DNA from: Bacteroidales bacterium | GTDB taxonomy: Bacteria; Bacteroidota; Bacteroidia; Bacteroidales; UBA932 | Reading direction: 5' to 3' | NCBI GenBank assembly: GCA_015060445.1 | Contig: SUYL01000031.1 | Span: forward strand, 1 to 64,000 | DNA length: 64,000 bases | Part shown: positions 1 to 8,896 of the stretch, piece by piece | Layout of the letters: every line of letters begins with the position of its first letter | How positions within the stretch are numbered: the first letter of the stretch is position 1 | Translations under genes and position numbers: made by a program | Notes under the pieces: generated by a model | Database searches by the model: none | What the model saw: only the letters and a program-made list of their open reading frames with translations | Told to the model about the DNA's origin: nothing

Positions 1-119
1 CAAACTCTATCGGACAAATCCTCTTCAAGAGAGGTGACATCCGAGACTTTTATAACAAACCTGATGAGCCGGTTAATGTTCCGGAGGACGACTCAAACAG
101 GCAACTTACTTTATGGTAA
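1..119 (+). CDS. C-terminal fragment of an unidentified protein
   Basis: The first bases continue an open frame (codons from position 3) for 38 residues, starting NSIGQILFKRGDIRDF and ending SNRQLTLW before a TAA at 117-119. The other two forward frames are less protein-like: one stops early and the other reads through in a low-quality composition. The rest of the gene lies outside the window. I do not recognise the family, so no function is offered. The charged, soluble-looking tail has no membrane segment. Confidence 0.5.
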   Translation, partial: NSIGQILFKRGDIRDFYNKPDEPVNVPEDDSNRQLTLW

Positions 120-502
120 AAATTTCTCCGGACAGCAATGAAATGCCCAATGAACATAATTAATAAAAGTAAGAGTAAATTTTTCATACGCATTAGTTTT
201 TAAAATGTCTTTTCATTTCCACAAAATTAGGGAACTATAAGGGGAAATATCGTATTTCTGAGGCAATAAAACCTTACACTTTTGTGTTTAGACTCTTTTA
301 TAAACAGTTGATTTTCTTACTGTTACAAACATAGCAAAACAGGTGTAAGAAAAACATCTTACACCTGTATAAACCAAGTCTTTATTTTTACCGCGTAATC
401 TAATGATTCTCTGTCAATTAACCCTACTTATCCATGCTTTTGTTTTCATGGTTATCTGTAAGGTTTATTCTGAACAGTTATAACACATTAATAATGTGAT
501 TA
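120..502. other. Intergenic region, 383 bp
   Basis: Lies between the tail of the upstream plus-strand gene and the convergent minus-strand TPR regulator. It is AT-rich. The only structure I see is a 12-bp hairpin at 339-368. No convincing ORF or RNA gene was found. Confidence 0.6.
335..368 (-). terminator. Hairpin, likely terminator of the TPR regulator gene
   Basis: Arms ACAGGTGTAAGA (339-350) and TCTTACACCTGT (357-368) form a perfect 12-bp stem with a 6-nt loop. Read on the minus strand it is followed by a short run of four T. It sits between converging transcription units, so it may stop both. Confidence 0.55.
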
Positions 503-2131
503 TTATAATATATACAATATGTATTGTTCCTTATATGGTGAGTTAAGGGCATTGATTTTGGCCTTTAATCTGGATTTCTTTGTATAGACGTTTTCAATGG
601 AAAGATTAAAGATTACTGATATGAGGGTGGCATCAAAACCCACTATGCAGTAGCAGATGAATCTCATATCATTATTTGTCAATTTGGGAAGATCTTCCCT
701 CAAATGGACTATTATATTGTCCAGGTCTGCATTCAGTTGCTTTTCCAGTTGGAGATGCATTTTTTCATCTGAACTTATATTTGCAATGAGTTTTTCAACT
801 TTTCTGTATATGTGGTCCTTTACATTTTTTTTGTCCTGTTTTGTCAGATATGTAAGACACAAATCCCCAATGGTAGAGAATTGGTTTTTATATGTCTGGG
901 CAATCTGCTTTCCCAATCTGTTTTCATAGTCCAAAACTAATTTGCTGGCATTTTCATACATATTGAGATACGCCTTCATCTCCCGCTGTCTCTTCCTATT
1001 GTTATGCATCAACTTTATAACTATGGCAGACAAAACTATTACCACAGAGAGAATTATAAGCACAAGTATCATAACTTTCATCTGCATCTCCATTTTGGCT
1101 CTCTCTGCTTCTGAAGAGTAATAATCCTTTAGAGCATTATCAGTATTATCTGACAATAAACGAATCATTTTATACTCATATTCTCTGGAACTGTGTTCCA
1201 AATGTGCCATAGCCTGTTTATACTGTTGTCTATGTTTATAGATACGGTATTGCCAAAAATCCAACTCTTTATAATTTATCTCCTTTAGATACCCCAATAT
1301 TCTATCACACTCACTCTCCCTCCCCAATTGCTGCTGAGCATACGCATAAACACAATATAAATCTGGTGTATAAGTCCTATTATATTCTTTTTGCCGTCTT
1401 TCCAACAATAATAACGCTTTATTGGGGTCTGGATCCGGTTTTAAAACATTTAAACGGGCATAATGGCCTAAATAATTTACCATAGATATTGTATCTTCAA
1501 TCAAAACTTCTATACACTCGCCAAATAGGGAATCAGCCTCGTTGAATAGTCGTCCATTTGCGTACGCCATAGCCAATTTTCCTTTTGCAATATTCAAATG
1601 TTTTATGCTGCTCATCTCTTTTAAGTAGTCACATCCTTTCTGGGCATATTCAATCTCTTTTTTTGCATTGTTTGTTTTATTATATATAGTACTAAAAACT
1701 GCATACAACCTCCCTACTGCCAACTTATTCTTTGCCTTTCCTACCAGTTCTTCCCCTTTGGAATATTCAATGGCAGCCTTGTCCCAATTCCCGGCATTGG
1801 CATATATCCTACCCATATAATAGTGCATGAGGAGTCTGTCATCTGCAGAGCCCCTTTTTGAATAGTATTTTACTGCAGGGGCAATTATGGAATCGTTTGT
1901 AAGGTCTATATAGTTTTTGTCCAGTGCCATGGAGTGGAGCAAGGCATGTTTGGCAATGTTCCTGGCCCCCTTTATTTCTTCTGCATTCATCCTGCGCAAC
2001 TCTTCAAGTGCCCTTTTGGGCTCATTTTCCATATACGATTCTATTTCCTGCAGACGGCTATATGAACCACCGCTGCAAGAGAGCAGTACCTCTATTGTAA
2101 GGAGGAGCATCAACATGCGTTTCATAAACAT
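503..2131 (-). CDS. TPR lipoprotein with transmembrane segment and C-terminal HTH-like domain
   Basis: About 542 residues. The N-terminus is a lipoprotein signal (MFMKRMLMLLLTIEVLLSC, lipobox Cys about residue 19). A long alpha-helical TPR-like region follows, then one membrane segment near residues 350-375, a coiled-coil stretch, and a C-terminal region (MRFICYCIVGFD to KKSRLKAKI) that resembles the LuxR/sigma-4 type helix-turn-helix seen in Bacteroides membrane-bound TPR regulators. The family is usually a predicted signalling or transcriptional regulator; DNA binding is inferred here. The frame extends to 2227, but that longer start would cross the era terminator (2166-2196) and lacks a signal peptide, so the start at 2131 is preferred. 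The gene lies just after era but behind its terminator and is probably transcribed separately. Confidence 0.75.
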   Translation of the reverse strand: MFMKRMLMLLLTIEVLLSCSGGSYSRLQEIESYMENEPKRALEELRRMNAEEIKGARNIAKHALLHSMALDKNYIDLTNDSIIAPAVKYYSKRGSADDRLLMHYYMGRIYANAGNWDKAAIEYSKGEELVGKAKNKLAVGRLYAVFSTIYNKTNNAKKEIEYAQKGCDYLKEMSSIKHLNIAKGKLAMAYANGRLFNEADSLFGECIEVLIEDTISMVNYLGHYARLNVLKPDPDPNKALLLLERRQKEYNRTYTPDLYCVYAYAQQQLGRESECDRILGYLKEINYKELDFWQYRIYKHRQQYKQAMAHLEHSSREYEYKMIRLLSDNTDNALKDYYSSEAERAKMEMQMKVMILVLIILSVVIVLSAIVIKLMHNNRKRQREMKAYLNMYENASKLVLDYENRLGKQIAQTYKNQFSTIGDLCLTYLTKQDKKNVKDHIYRKVEKLIANISSDEKMHLQLEKQLNADLDNIIVHLREDLPKLTNNDMRFICYCIVGFDATLISVIFNLSIENVYTKKSRLKAKINALNSPYKEQYILYIL

Positions 2132-2165
2132 CGTTTTCTTTTTTTTTAGAGAACTAAAGATATAT

Positions 2166-2196
2166 AAAAAAACGGTCCAAAAATAGATTTGGACCG
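2166..2196 (-). terminator. Intrinsic terminator after era
   Basis: On the minus strand CGGTCCAAA and TTTGGACCG (2173-2196) form a 9-bp stem with a 6-nt loop, followed by seven T (2166-2172). It lies 15 bp past the era stop codon and separates era from the TPR gene. Confidence 0.85.
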
Positions 2197-2210
2197 CCTT
2201 TTCTATTGGT

Positions 2211-3116
2211 TTAGTATATATACCCAAACTTTTTGAGTTCCTTCTTGTTTTCCCTCCAGTTGGGGTTGACCTTCACAAACATCTTAAGGAATACCTTCTT
2301 TTCAAAGAATTTCTCCATATCCTTGCGGGCCTGGGTTCCTACACGTTTCAGGGCCAGACCTTTAGGACCTATGATTATTCCTTTCTGGGATTCCCTTATT
2401 ACATTTATCACTGCATTTATGTTGTAGATATCCTCGTTCTCCTCAAAGGCATCAATTACAACCTCTGTGCAATACGGGATCTCCTTGTTGTAGTTGAGCA
2501 GTATCTTCTCCCTAATTATCTCAGAGGCAAAGAACCTCATGGATTTGTCGGTGAAGACATCACGGTCGTACCATGCATGCTGCTTTGGAAGGAGTTCCAC
2601 AAGTCTGGCAAGGAGTACATCCACATTAAATTTGTTGAGTGCAGATATTGGAAGTATCTCTGCCTTTGGTACTGTAGTGTGCCATTTTTCTACCAGTTCA
2701 ACTACCTTCTCCTGGCTTGTCTCATCTATTTTGTTGATTGCTATTATTACAGGGCATTCAACTTTGTTGAGTTTCTCTATGTACTCAATGTTCTTGTCCA
2801 TTTTCTCAATTACATCAGTTACATAGAGGATGATGTCTGCATCACCTATGGCGGTCTCCACAAAGTCCATCATGCTCTCCTGGAGCATATAGTTGGGCTT
2901 GAGGATACCCGGGGTGTCTGAGAATACAATCTGGTAGTCGTCTCCGTTTACAATACCCATTATGCGGTGCCTTGTGGTCTGCGCCTTGGCAGTTACTATG
3001 GAGAGTTTCTCCCCCACAAGGGCATTCATAAGGGTAGATTTGCCTACATTGGGATTACCTATTATATTTACAAACCCAGCCCTGTTTATCTGGTCCATTG
3101 AGTTGTCCATTTCCAT
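2211..3116 (-). CDS. era: GTPase Era
   Basis: 301 residues, the usual length. Era is an essential GTPase that binds the 3' end of 16S rRNA during assembly of the 30S subunit. Visible elements: P-loop GNPNVGKST (20-28), switch TTRHR (47-51), DTPG (67-70), NKID near 128, a SALN motif near 155-160, and a C-terminal KH domain with GIIIGPKG followed by the family ending FVKVNPNWRENKKELKKFGY. The gene lies 15 bp downstream of rluB, and the gap holds one TTCCCGACAA motif right next to the start codon. The coupling with a pseudouridine synthase suggests a small ribosome-maturation operon. Confidence 0.97.
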   Translation of the reverse strand: MEMDNSMDQINRAGFVNIIGNPNVGKSTLMNALVGEKLSIVTAKAQTTRHRIMGIVNGDDYQIVFSDTPGILKPNYMLQESMMDFVETAIGDADIILYVTDVIEKMDKNIEYIEKLNKVECPVIIAINKIDETSQEKVVELVEKWHTTVPKAEILPISALNKFNVDVLLARLVELLPKQHAWYDRDVFTDKSMRFFASEIIREKILLNYNKEIPYCTEVVIDAFEENEDIYNINAVINVIRESQKGIIIGPKGLALKRVGTQARKDMEKFFEKKVFLKMFVKVNPNWRENKKELKKFGYIY

Positions 3117-3117
3117 A

Positions 3118-3127
3118 TTCCCGACAA
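3118..3127. repeat. Iterated motif TTCCCGACAA in the rluB-era junction
   Basis: Perfect 10-mer filling most of the 15-bp gap between the rluB stop and the era ATG. The 18 bp around it, CATATTCCCGACAATTTA (3114-3131), recur identically at 6130-6147 in front of aroK. Confidence 0.9.
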
Positions 3128-3131
3128 TTTA

Positions 3132-4241
3132 TTACTCAAAGGAACCCATTTTGAGCATTGCAATCTCCTGCTCTGTAAGGAATCTCCATTGTCCCCTTCT
3201 GAGGTTCTTTTTGGTTAGGCCTGCAAAATATACCCTGTCCAATTTCTTTACCTTGTAGCCAAAGTGCTCGAACATTCTTCTTACAATCCTGTTCCTGCCA
3301 GAGTGGATCTCTACTCCAACCTGGGTCTTGTCTTCATCTATATAAGAAAGGGCATCTGCCTGAATGAATCCGTCTTCAAGTTTTACACCGTCAAGAAGTG
3401 ATTTCATGTCTGTTCCCTTAAAGTTCTTGTCAAGGAATACATGGTAAATCTTCTTCTTCTCAAATGAAGGGTGGGTAAGTTTGTCTGCAAGTTCACCGTC
3501 GTTGGTAAGCAGAAGCACACCGGTTGTTGCCTTGTCCAGCCTTCCTACAGGATATACCCTTGCAGAGCATTTGCCCTCAACCAACTGCATTACTGTACGC
3601 TCTGCATGGGGGTCGCTCATGGTGGTTACAAAGTCTTTAGGCTTGTTCATTACAATATAAACTTTGCTCTCACCTTTAATGCGCTCGTTGTTGAATCTTA
3701 CTTCATCATTAGGATATACCCTTGTGCCCAATTCTGTAATGGTTACACCGTTTACACTTACAAGGCCTGCGGTAATGAAGTCATCTGCCTCCCTCCTTGA
3801 GCAGATTCCTGAGTTTGCAATGTATTTGTTAAGCCTTACGCCTTCATCAGCCTTTGCTTTTGGGGCACGCTGTGCAGGGGTGTAGGCCTGTACATTTTTG
3901 TAGCCTTTCCTATCCTCAAGGTTCTTCACCATTCCGTAAGCCCTCTTGCCTGTGTACTCCTTCTCTGCAAAACTTCTGCTGTCCTTCCCGAAAGATTTCT
4001 CCTCTCTGAATGCTCTTCCGGCACCCTCACCTTTGCCAAATGGTTTTGAACCCCTGAAATTACGCTTTGCTGAACTCTCATCAGTTGAGCCTTTAACTGA
4101 GCCTTCTCCGGCTGAGTAGCGTCTTGAAGCAGGTCTGCCTGCCCCGGTGCCTTTTGCAAAACCGGAACCTCTCCTGTCTGCTGCACCTGTACGTCCGGTA
4201 CCTCTTGCACCGGCACGTTTGTTGGTAGTGTTATTTCTCAT
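3132..4241 (-). CDS. rluB: rRNA pseudouridine synthase, RsuA/RluB family, with long basic N-terminal tail
   Basis: 369 residues. Residues 1-130 are low-complexity, rich in Gly, Arg, Lys and Ser, and probably disordered. An S4 RNA-binding domain follows (about 135-182, RLNKYIANSGICSRREAD), then the pseudouridine synthase core with the catalytic signature GRLDKATTG (233-241; Asp236 nucleophile) and the family ending NRIVRRMFEHFGYKVKKLDR. The family converts one uridine of large or small subunit rRNA to pseudouridine. RluB (23S) is the closer match but the exact target is inferred. Basic tails of this type occur in other Bacteroidota members and probably add RNA affinity. First gene of the rluB-era unit. 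Confidence 0.9.
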   Translation of the reverse strand: MRNNTTNKRAGARGTGRTGAADRRGSGFAKGTGAGRPASRRYSAGEGSVKGSTDESSAKRNFRGSKPFGKGEGAGRAFREEKSFGKDSRSFAEKEYTGKRAYGMVKNLEDRKGYKNVQAYTPAQRAPKAKADEGVRLNKYIANSGICSRREADDFITAGLVSVNGVTITELGTRVYPNDEVRFNNERIKGESKVYIVMNKPKDFVTTMSDPHAERTVMQLVEGKCSARVYPVGRLDKATTGVLLLTNDGELADKLTHPSFEKKKIYHVFLDKNFKGTDMKSLLDGVKLEDGFIQADALSYIDEDKTQVGVEIHSGRNRIVRRMFEHFGYKVKKLDRVYFAGLTKKNLRRGQWRFLTEQEIAMLKMGSFE

Positions 4242-4263
4242 CTATTTATATAAAAATCGGGGG

Positions 4264-4271
4264 CAAAGTTA
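4264..4271 (-). promoter_or_regulatory. Bacteroidota -7 box for rluB-era
   Basis: The minus strand reads TAACTTTG, a perfect match to the TAnnTTTG element used by the primary sigma factor of Bacteroidota, 22 nt ahead of the rluB ATG. No clear TTG -33 element is seen at the usual 19-21 bp spacing. Confidence 0.5.
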
Positions 4272-4311
4272 TGTTAATCTGCGAGATTTTCCTACTTTTA
4301 CCCAATAAATT

Positions 4312-5583
4312 GTGGAGGAACAGGTTGTGGACAAAAAATTATGGGTATCACCCCTTGTGAGGGAGAATGTAAGTGTGGCATTGAAGTCTATCAGAAGCAA
4401 CAGGCTCAGGTCTTTGCTTACCATTGCAATAATTGCGGTGGGTATAATGTCTCTGGTAGGTATCCTCACTGCTACCGAGGCTCTGAAGCGTGAAGTCTTT
4501 ACCAGTTTTGAGAAGTTCGGCACCACAACTTTTACCATAAGTCCAAACTACTATTCTATGGAAGGGGGCACCCGTTCAAGGGTGAGAAATACCAGGGCAA
4601 TCACTTATAACCAGGCCAGGACATTCAAGGAGAATTTTGGTACAGGTGCTCTGGTGTCGGTCTATACCATCATTAACAGCAATGTTGCAGTAAAACATGA
4701 GGGGACAAGTACCAATCCAACTGTAAGGGTTATTGCTGCAGATGAGAATTATCTCAAGTTCAGGAACACGGGGGTGGCCCAGGGAAGGGGAATAAGTGAG
4801 AATGACCTCTTAAGTGCCGCTTTTGTATGTGTTGTGGGAAACGGTGTTGTAAATTCCCTTTTCAGGGGGATGGGCACCCCTATAGGGAAGATAATATCTG
4901 TACAGGGGGTTAAATTTGAGGTAATTGGAGTAATGGAGCAGATGGGTTCTGCATTTGGGGGAAGCGCAGACAACCAGGTGATAATCCCCACAACCTCTGC
5001 CAGGGCATATTTTATGGGGGAAAACACCTCCTTCTCCATAGGTGTTATGCCGCAGGCTTTTGGCAACGGTACCGATTACCAGGGTGAGGCAGAACAGTTG
5101 ATGCGCTCCGTGAGGAGGCTCTCTCCAATTGATGAAACGGATTTCAGGATAAACAGCAGCGAGGCAATGATTTCAGAACTTAATGAAATTATGGGAGTAA
5201 TTACACTGGTTTCCGCAGTAATAGGGCTCATTACCCTTTTGGGTGCTGCAGTAGGGCTCATGAACATTATGCTGGTTTCTGTTAAGGAACGTACCAGGGA
5301 GATTGGTACCAGAAAGGCCCTTGGGGCCTCCGCAAAAATTATAAAGGCACAGTTCCTCTACGAGTCTGTTGTAATAAGCCAGATTGGATGTGCGGCAGGA
5401 GTTGTCCTTGGGATGGCGGCAGGGAACCTGGTAGCCATTGCAATGAGTGCCTCTTTCATAATTCCATGGAAATGGATTTTCTCTGCCATAGCAGTGTGTC
5501 TGGTTGTGGGTATAGCCAGCGGATACCTTCCTGCAGTAAGGGCCTCAAGACTGGACCCTATAGAGGCATTGAGGTACGAGTAG
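4312..5583 (+). CDS. ABC transporter permease, MacB/FtsX type
   Basis: 423 residues. Topology is typical of MacB-like permeases: a cytoplasmic N-terminus (NVSVALKSIRSNRLRSLLTI), one membrane helix near 35-55, a large periplasmic MacB_PCD domain, then three C-terminal helices with the FtsX signature VSVKERTREIGTRKALGA and ending LPAVRASRLDPIEALRYE. Such permeases work with a separate ATPase to extrude substrates or drive lipoprotein and envelope processes. No ATPase is encoded nearby, so the partner must be elsewhere. A TAA at 4306-4308 bounds the frame and no ATG precedes the membrane helix, so a GTG start (4312, or 4327) is likely. The gene converges on aroK with only 6 bp between the stops. 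Confidence 0.85.
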   Translation: MEEQVVDKKLWVSPLVRENVSVALKSIRSNRLRSLLTIAIIAVGIMSLVGILTATEALKREVFTSFEKFGTTTFTISPNYYSMEGGTRSRVRNTRAITYNQARTFKENFGTGALVSVYTIINSNVAVKHEGTSTNPTVRVIAADENYLKFRNTGVAQGRGISENDLLSAAFVCVVGNGVVNSLFRGMGTPIGKIISVQGVKFEVIGVMEQMGSAFGGSADNQVIIPTTSARAYFMGENTSFSIGVMPQAFGNGTDYQGEAEQLMRSVRRLSPIDETDFRINSSEAMISELNEIMGVITLVSAVIGLITLLGAAVGLMNIMLVSVKERTREIGTRKALGASAKIIKAQFLYESVVISQIGCAAGVVLGMAAGNLVAIAMSASFIIPWKWIFSAIAVCLVVGIASGYLPAVRASRLDPIEALRYE

Positions 5584-5589
5584 CAGCAA

Positions 5590-6132
5590 TCACAATCCGT
5601 ATTTTTGTGAAAAATACCTCAGTATCTCTCCCATCCTTTTCCCCTCAACGGGGAGAACCTCCTTGGCACATCCCATATATAAAGACTCCCTTTGCCTCAT
5701 CAGGTCATCAATTACATCCATCATCTCCTCCTCAGATTTTCCTGCCACCAGAGGTCGTCTGGAATTGTTTTTCATAAGACGTCCCAACAGCACCTCCTTA
5801 GGACACTGCAAATATACACATTGCGTCTCCCTTTTTATCACCTCTGCACTTGGCGCATGGGTTACCGTTCCTCCGCCCAGTGCCAGCACCAGAGTATATG
5901 GTTCTTTGGAATTGAGGTAATTGTACTCGTCAACTATCTCCATAAGGGACTCGCATTCTTCATTGCGGAACCACTCCTCCCCTTTTTTTGCAAATATTGT
6001 GGAGACACTCATGGCCCATTTGGCCTCAATATAATCATCCAGGTCTATGAACCTGCAGTTGTATGCAGAGGCGAGTCCCCTTCCAAGGGTACTTTTTCCG
6101 CATCCCATAAAACCGCATAGAGATATTATCAT
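5590..6132 (-). CDS. aroK: Shikimate kinase
   Basis: 180 residues, normal length. Phosphorylates shikimate with ATP at step five of the chorismate pathway. Seen: Walker A GFMGCGKST (7-15), the shikimate-binding DLDD (30-33), a Walker-B-like LALGGG near 82-87, and the lid Arg in NSRRPLV. It is last in the recJ-parC-aroK run, 25 bp after parC, and the gap holds a TTCCCGACAA motif. The next enzyme-class member of the pathway in this window, aroE, is 12 kb away on the other strand. Confidence 0.95.
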   Translation of the reverse strand: MIISLCGFMGCGKSTLGRGLASAYNCRFIDLDDYIEAKWAMSVSTIFAKKGEEWFRNEECESLMEIVDEYNYLNSKEPYTLVLALGGGTVTHAPSAEVIKRETQCVYLQCPKEVLLGRLMKNNSRRPLVAGKSEEEMMDVIDDLMRQRESLYMGCAKEVLPVEGKRMGEILRYFSQKYGL

Positions 6133-6133
6133 A

Positions 6134-6143
6134 TTCCCGACAA
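6134..6143. repeat. Iterated motif TTCCCGACAA in the parC-aroK junction
   Basis: Perfect 10-mer immediately upstream of the aroK ATG. Its 18-bp context (6130-6147) is identical to that in front of era (3114-3131). Confidence 0.9.
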
Positions 6144-6157
6144 TTTACCATTACACC

Positions 6158-8875
6158 TTAAAACAAAGTGGGCTCGTCAAATTCTATGGTGCTTCCGGGA
6201 GCAAATCCCTCTACCGGAGTTCCTGCACCTCCGTCTGTTTCCTCTGTGCCCGGATCTTCTCCCTCAGGATTACTGTCGGGAAGATTCTCCTCCTCTTTCT
6301 GCAGAGGTTCTATGAATTTTACGCTCTCCACTTCAAATGCTGTGGCCCTCTTCCCTTTTGCCTTGAATCCTTTCTTTCCTATGAACTCCTCAACGTCAAT
6401 TGACTCTTCCTCCCTCTTGGCATGCTTGCCTCCAAAGGTTATGAGGGCCTGAGGATGTGCATCCTCTGAGAGTTCCACAAATTTTGAACCGGGGGCATCC
6501 GAGATAAACAGCACAGGGACATTGTCGCTCGGCTCAAACGAGAACCTCTTTATGTAATGGAATCCTGTTTCTCCATCTACATATATTGCACTGAAGCATT
6601 TTTCCGGATCAAACTTCTCTACTTTAAGGAGATCTCCCTGATACCTGTTGCTCAGATCAAAGTTTGTGGTATAGAATGTGCCGTCCTTGCAGATTACCAG
6701 TATGCGGTCTCCAGGGAGGAATTCTCCCAGCAGCAGGCCACGGCCATCTTCATTGAGGCGGTTTATATCCTGGTCAAACCATACCGGCTTGCCACCCATT
6801 GTGGCAACACCTTTAGATTTCAACTGTACCTTATGCAGCGGGTTCCTTGAGAGGATATTACCCATTGAGCCCCTTCCCTTTATTGCCAGTTCCGCAAAGT
6901 TGTACTCAAATATGAGTTTCTTGAGTTTTGGTCTTGGTTTGAGGAATACCTTGAGCACCTCTGCCTCCCCGTTAGGGTTTGCAGAGAACCATACCAGTGT
7001 TGAATCGGGCTTGCCCTGGGTTACATCATACCATTTGTCCCTTGTAACGGAAGTAACAGCAAACCTCTTGGCATATACGGTACCTGTTTTGCCGTCTGCA
7101 GAATATTTGCCGTCTTTATACACTACATTATATATTGTACGGGCATCGTTCTTGGCAAATACCGCTGCATGAATGATGTCTTTCCCTATAAAGGCCTTGC
7201 TCTGCACCTTGGTTACAATATATTTTCCGTTCTTGAGGAATACAATTATATCGTCTATGTCAGAGCACTCGCACAAGTACTCTGCATTCTCATCCTTCTT
7301 TAGGTCTGTTCCCACAAATCCCTCGCTCCTGTTCACATACAATTTGGCATTTGCAACTACAACCTTTGTTGCCTCAATTGTCTCAAAGTTGCCAATTTCT
7401 GTAAGTCTCGGATATTTCTCACCATATTTCTTCTTCAGTTTCCTGAAGTATGCAATTGCATACGCCACAAGGTTGTTCAGGTTGTGCTGCACACTCTTCA
7501 TCTCCTCCTCCAGTTTGGCAATCTTCTCATCCACAACCTTTACATCAAACTTGGAGATTTTCCTCACCGGCTTCTCCACAAGTTTAAGAATGTCATCCAT
7601 AACTATTGGACTGTGCACAAGATGCTGGAATTCAAGCATTTTCTTGAGCACCTCGCCCAACTGCTCCTCCCAGGTCTTTGCCTCCTGCTCCAGAATACGG
7701 TAAACCTTGTTCTCAAAGAAAATCTTCTCCAGAGAGAAATAGTGCCATTCATTCTCCAGTTCCCCCATCCTTATCTCCAGTTCCCTGCGGAGCAGTTCCT
7801 TGGTGTAGTCTGCACTGTAACGGAGTATCTCGTCAACCCCAATGAAGTGGGGATGCTTCTCCATAATCACGCACGAGTTTGGAGAGATTGAGACCTCGCA
7901 ATCGGTAAATGCATAGAGTGCATCAATGGTTTTGTCGGGAGAAATGTCATTGTGCAGATGGATTATTATCTCTGCATTTGCGGCAGTGTTGTCATCCACC
8001 TTCTTTATCTTTATTTTTCCCTTGTCGTTTGCCTTGAGGATACTCTCAATGAGTACAGATGTACTCTTCCCGAAAGGTATCTCATTTATAACAAGAGTCT
8101 TTTTGTCCAGTTTGGAAATCTTTGCCCTCACCTTCACCGCACCGCCCCTGAGGCCACGGTTGTATTTTGAGCAGTCTATAAGACCCCCGGTAGGGAAATC
8201 GGGATAGAGTTCAAACTCCTCCCCTTTGTAGTGTGCTATTGCAGCATCAATAACCTCGTTGAAGTTATGTGGAAGTATCTTGGATGCAAGGCCCACCGCA
8301 ATACCCTCAACACCCTGTACAAGCAGCAGAGGAAATTTTACCGGGAGGTTAACAGGCTCCTGGTTCCTGCCGTCGTACGAGTTCATCCACTCTGTAGTCT
8401 TTGGATTGAACACCACCTCTTTTGCAAACTCGCTCAGGCGGGCCTCAATGTAACGGGGCGCAGCAGCACTGTCGCCGGTAAGTATATTTCCCCAGTTTCC
8501 CTGACAATCTACCAGCAGGTCTTTCTGGCCCAACTGCACAAGGGCATCACCTATGGAGGCATCACCATGGGGGTGATACTGCATGGTTTGTCCTATGATA
8601 TTTGCAACCTTGTTGTAACGGCCGTCATCTATGTTCTTCATGGCATGCATGATGCGCCTCTGAACAGGTTTGAAACCATCAGAGATGTGCGGCACCGCAC
8701 GCTCCAGGATTACATACGAAGCATAATCCAAGAACCAGTCCCTGTACATTCCGGTGAGTTTGTACTTGTTCTCACCATCCTGCAAAAGTTTCTCAAATTT
8801 TCCCGACCCCTCTTCTGCTCCGTCGGGAATATCCTCAAACTCCTCCTGCATACCTGTTATTTCGTCTTCCTGCAT
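6158..8875 (-). CDS. parC: DNA topoisomerase IV subunit A (ParC-type; GyrA/ParC family)
   Basis: 905 residues. Type IIA topoisomerase subunit that cuts and rejoins DNA. The winged-helix region shows QYHPHGDASIGD (99-110), and the catalytic tyrosine is Tyr142 in AAPRYIEARLS. A coiled-coil gate follows, then a C-terminal beta-pinwheel region (about 500-830) and an acidic, disordered tail ending TIEFDEPTLF. I see no GyrA box (QRRGGRG type), which favours topoisomerase IV, the decatenase, over gyrase. The subunit B gene is not in the window. It follows recJ by 21 bp in the same operon. Two copies of the TGTCGGGA motif lie inside the gene. Confidence 0.88.
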   Translation of the reverse strand: MQEDEITGMQEEFEDIPDGAEEGSGKFEKLLQDGENKYKLTGMYRDWFLDYASYVILERAVPHISDGFKPVQRRIMHAMKNIDDGRYNKVANIIGQTMQYHPHGDASIGDALVQLGQKDLLVDCQGNWGNILTGDSAAAPRYIEARLSEFAKEVVFNPKTTEWMNSYDGRNQEPVNLPVKFPLLLVQGVEGIAVGLASKILPHNFNEVIDAAIAHYKGEEFELYPDFPTGGLIDCSKYNRGLRGGAVKVRAKISKLDKKTLVINEIPFGKSTSVLIESILKANDKGKIKIKKVDDNTAANAEIIIHLHNDISPDKTIDALYAFTDCEVSISPNSCVIMEKHPHFIGVDEILRYSADYTKELLRRELEIRMGELENEWHYFSLEKIFFENKVYRILEQEAKTWEEQLGEVLKKMLEFQHLVHSPIVMDDILKLVEKPVRKISKFDVKVVDEKIAKLEEEMKSVQHNLNNLVAYAIAYFRKLKKKYGEKYPRLTEIGNFETIEATKVVVANAKLYVNRSEGFVGTDLKKDENAEYLCECSDIDDIIVFLKNGKYIVTKVQSKAFIGKDIIHAAVFAKNDARTIYNVVYKDGKYSADGKTGTVYAKRFAVTSVTRDKWYDVTQGKPDSTLVWFSANPNGEAEVLKVFLKPRPKLKKLIFEYNFAELAIKGRGSMGNILSRNPLHKVQLKSKGVATMGGKPVWFDQDINRLNEDGRGLLLGEFLPGDRILVICKDGTFYTTNFDLSNRYQGDLLKVEKFDPEKCFSAIYVDGETGFHYIKRFSFEPSDNVPVLFISDAPGSKFVELSEDAHPQALITFGGKHAKREEESIDVEEFIGKKGFKAKGKRATAFEVESVKFIEPLQKEEENLPDSNPEGEDPGTEETDGGAGTPVEGFAPGSTIEFDEPTLF

Positions 8876-8896
8876 ACCGTTGCTGTTGTATCTAAG

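Noticed and set aside
50..187. Small minus-strand ORF (about 45 codons) starting MKNLLLLLLIMFIG
   Set aside because: It overlaps the tail of a plausible plus-strand gene, has no domain, and the second half is low-quality composition. The signal-like start is what an AT-rich stretch gives by chance.
2132..2227. Longer start for the TPR regulator
   Set aside because: The extension overlaps the era stop codon and the era terminator, and pushes the lipoprotein signal 32 residues into the protein.
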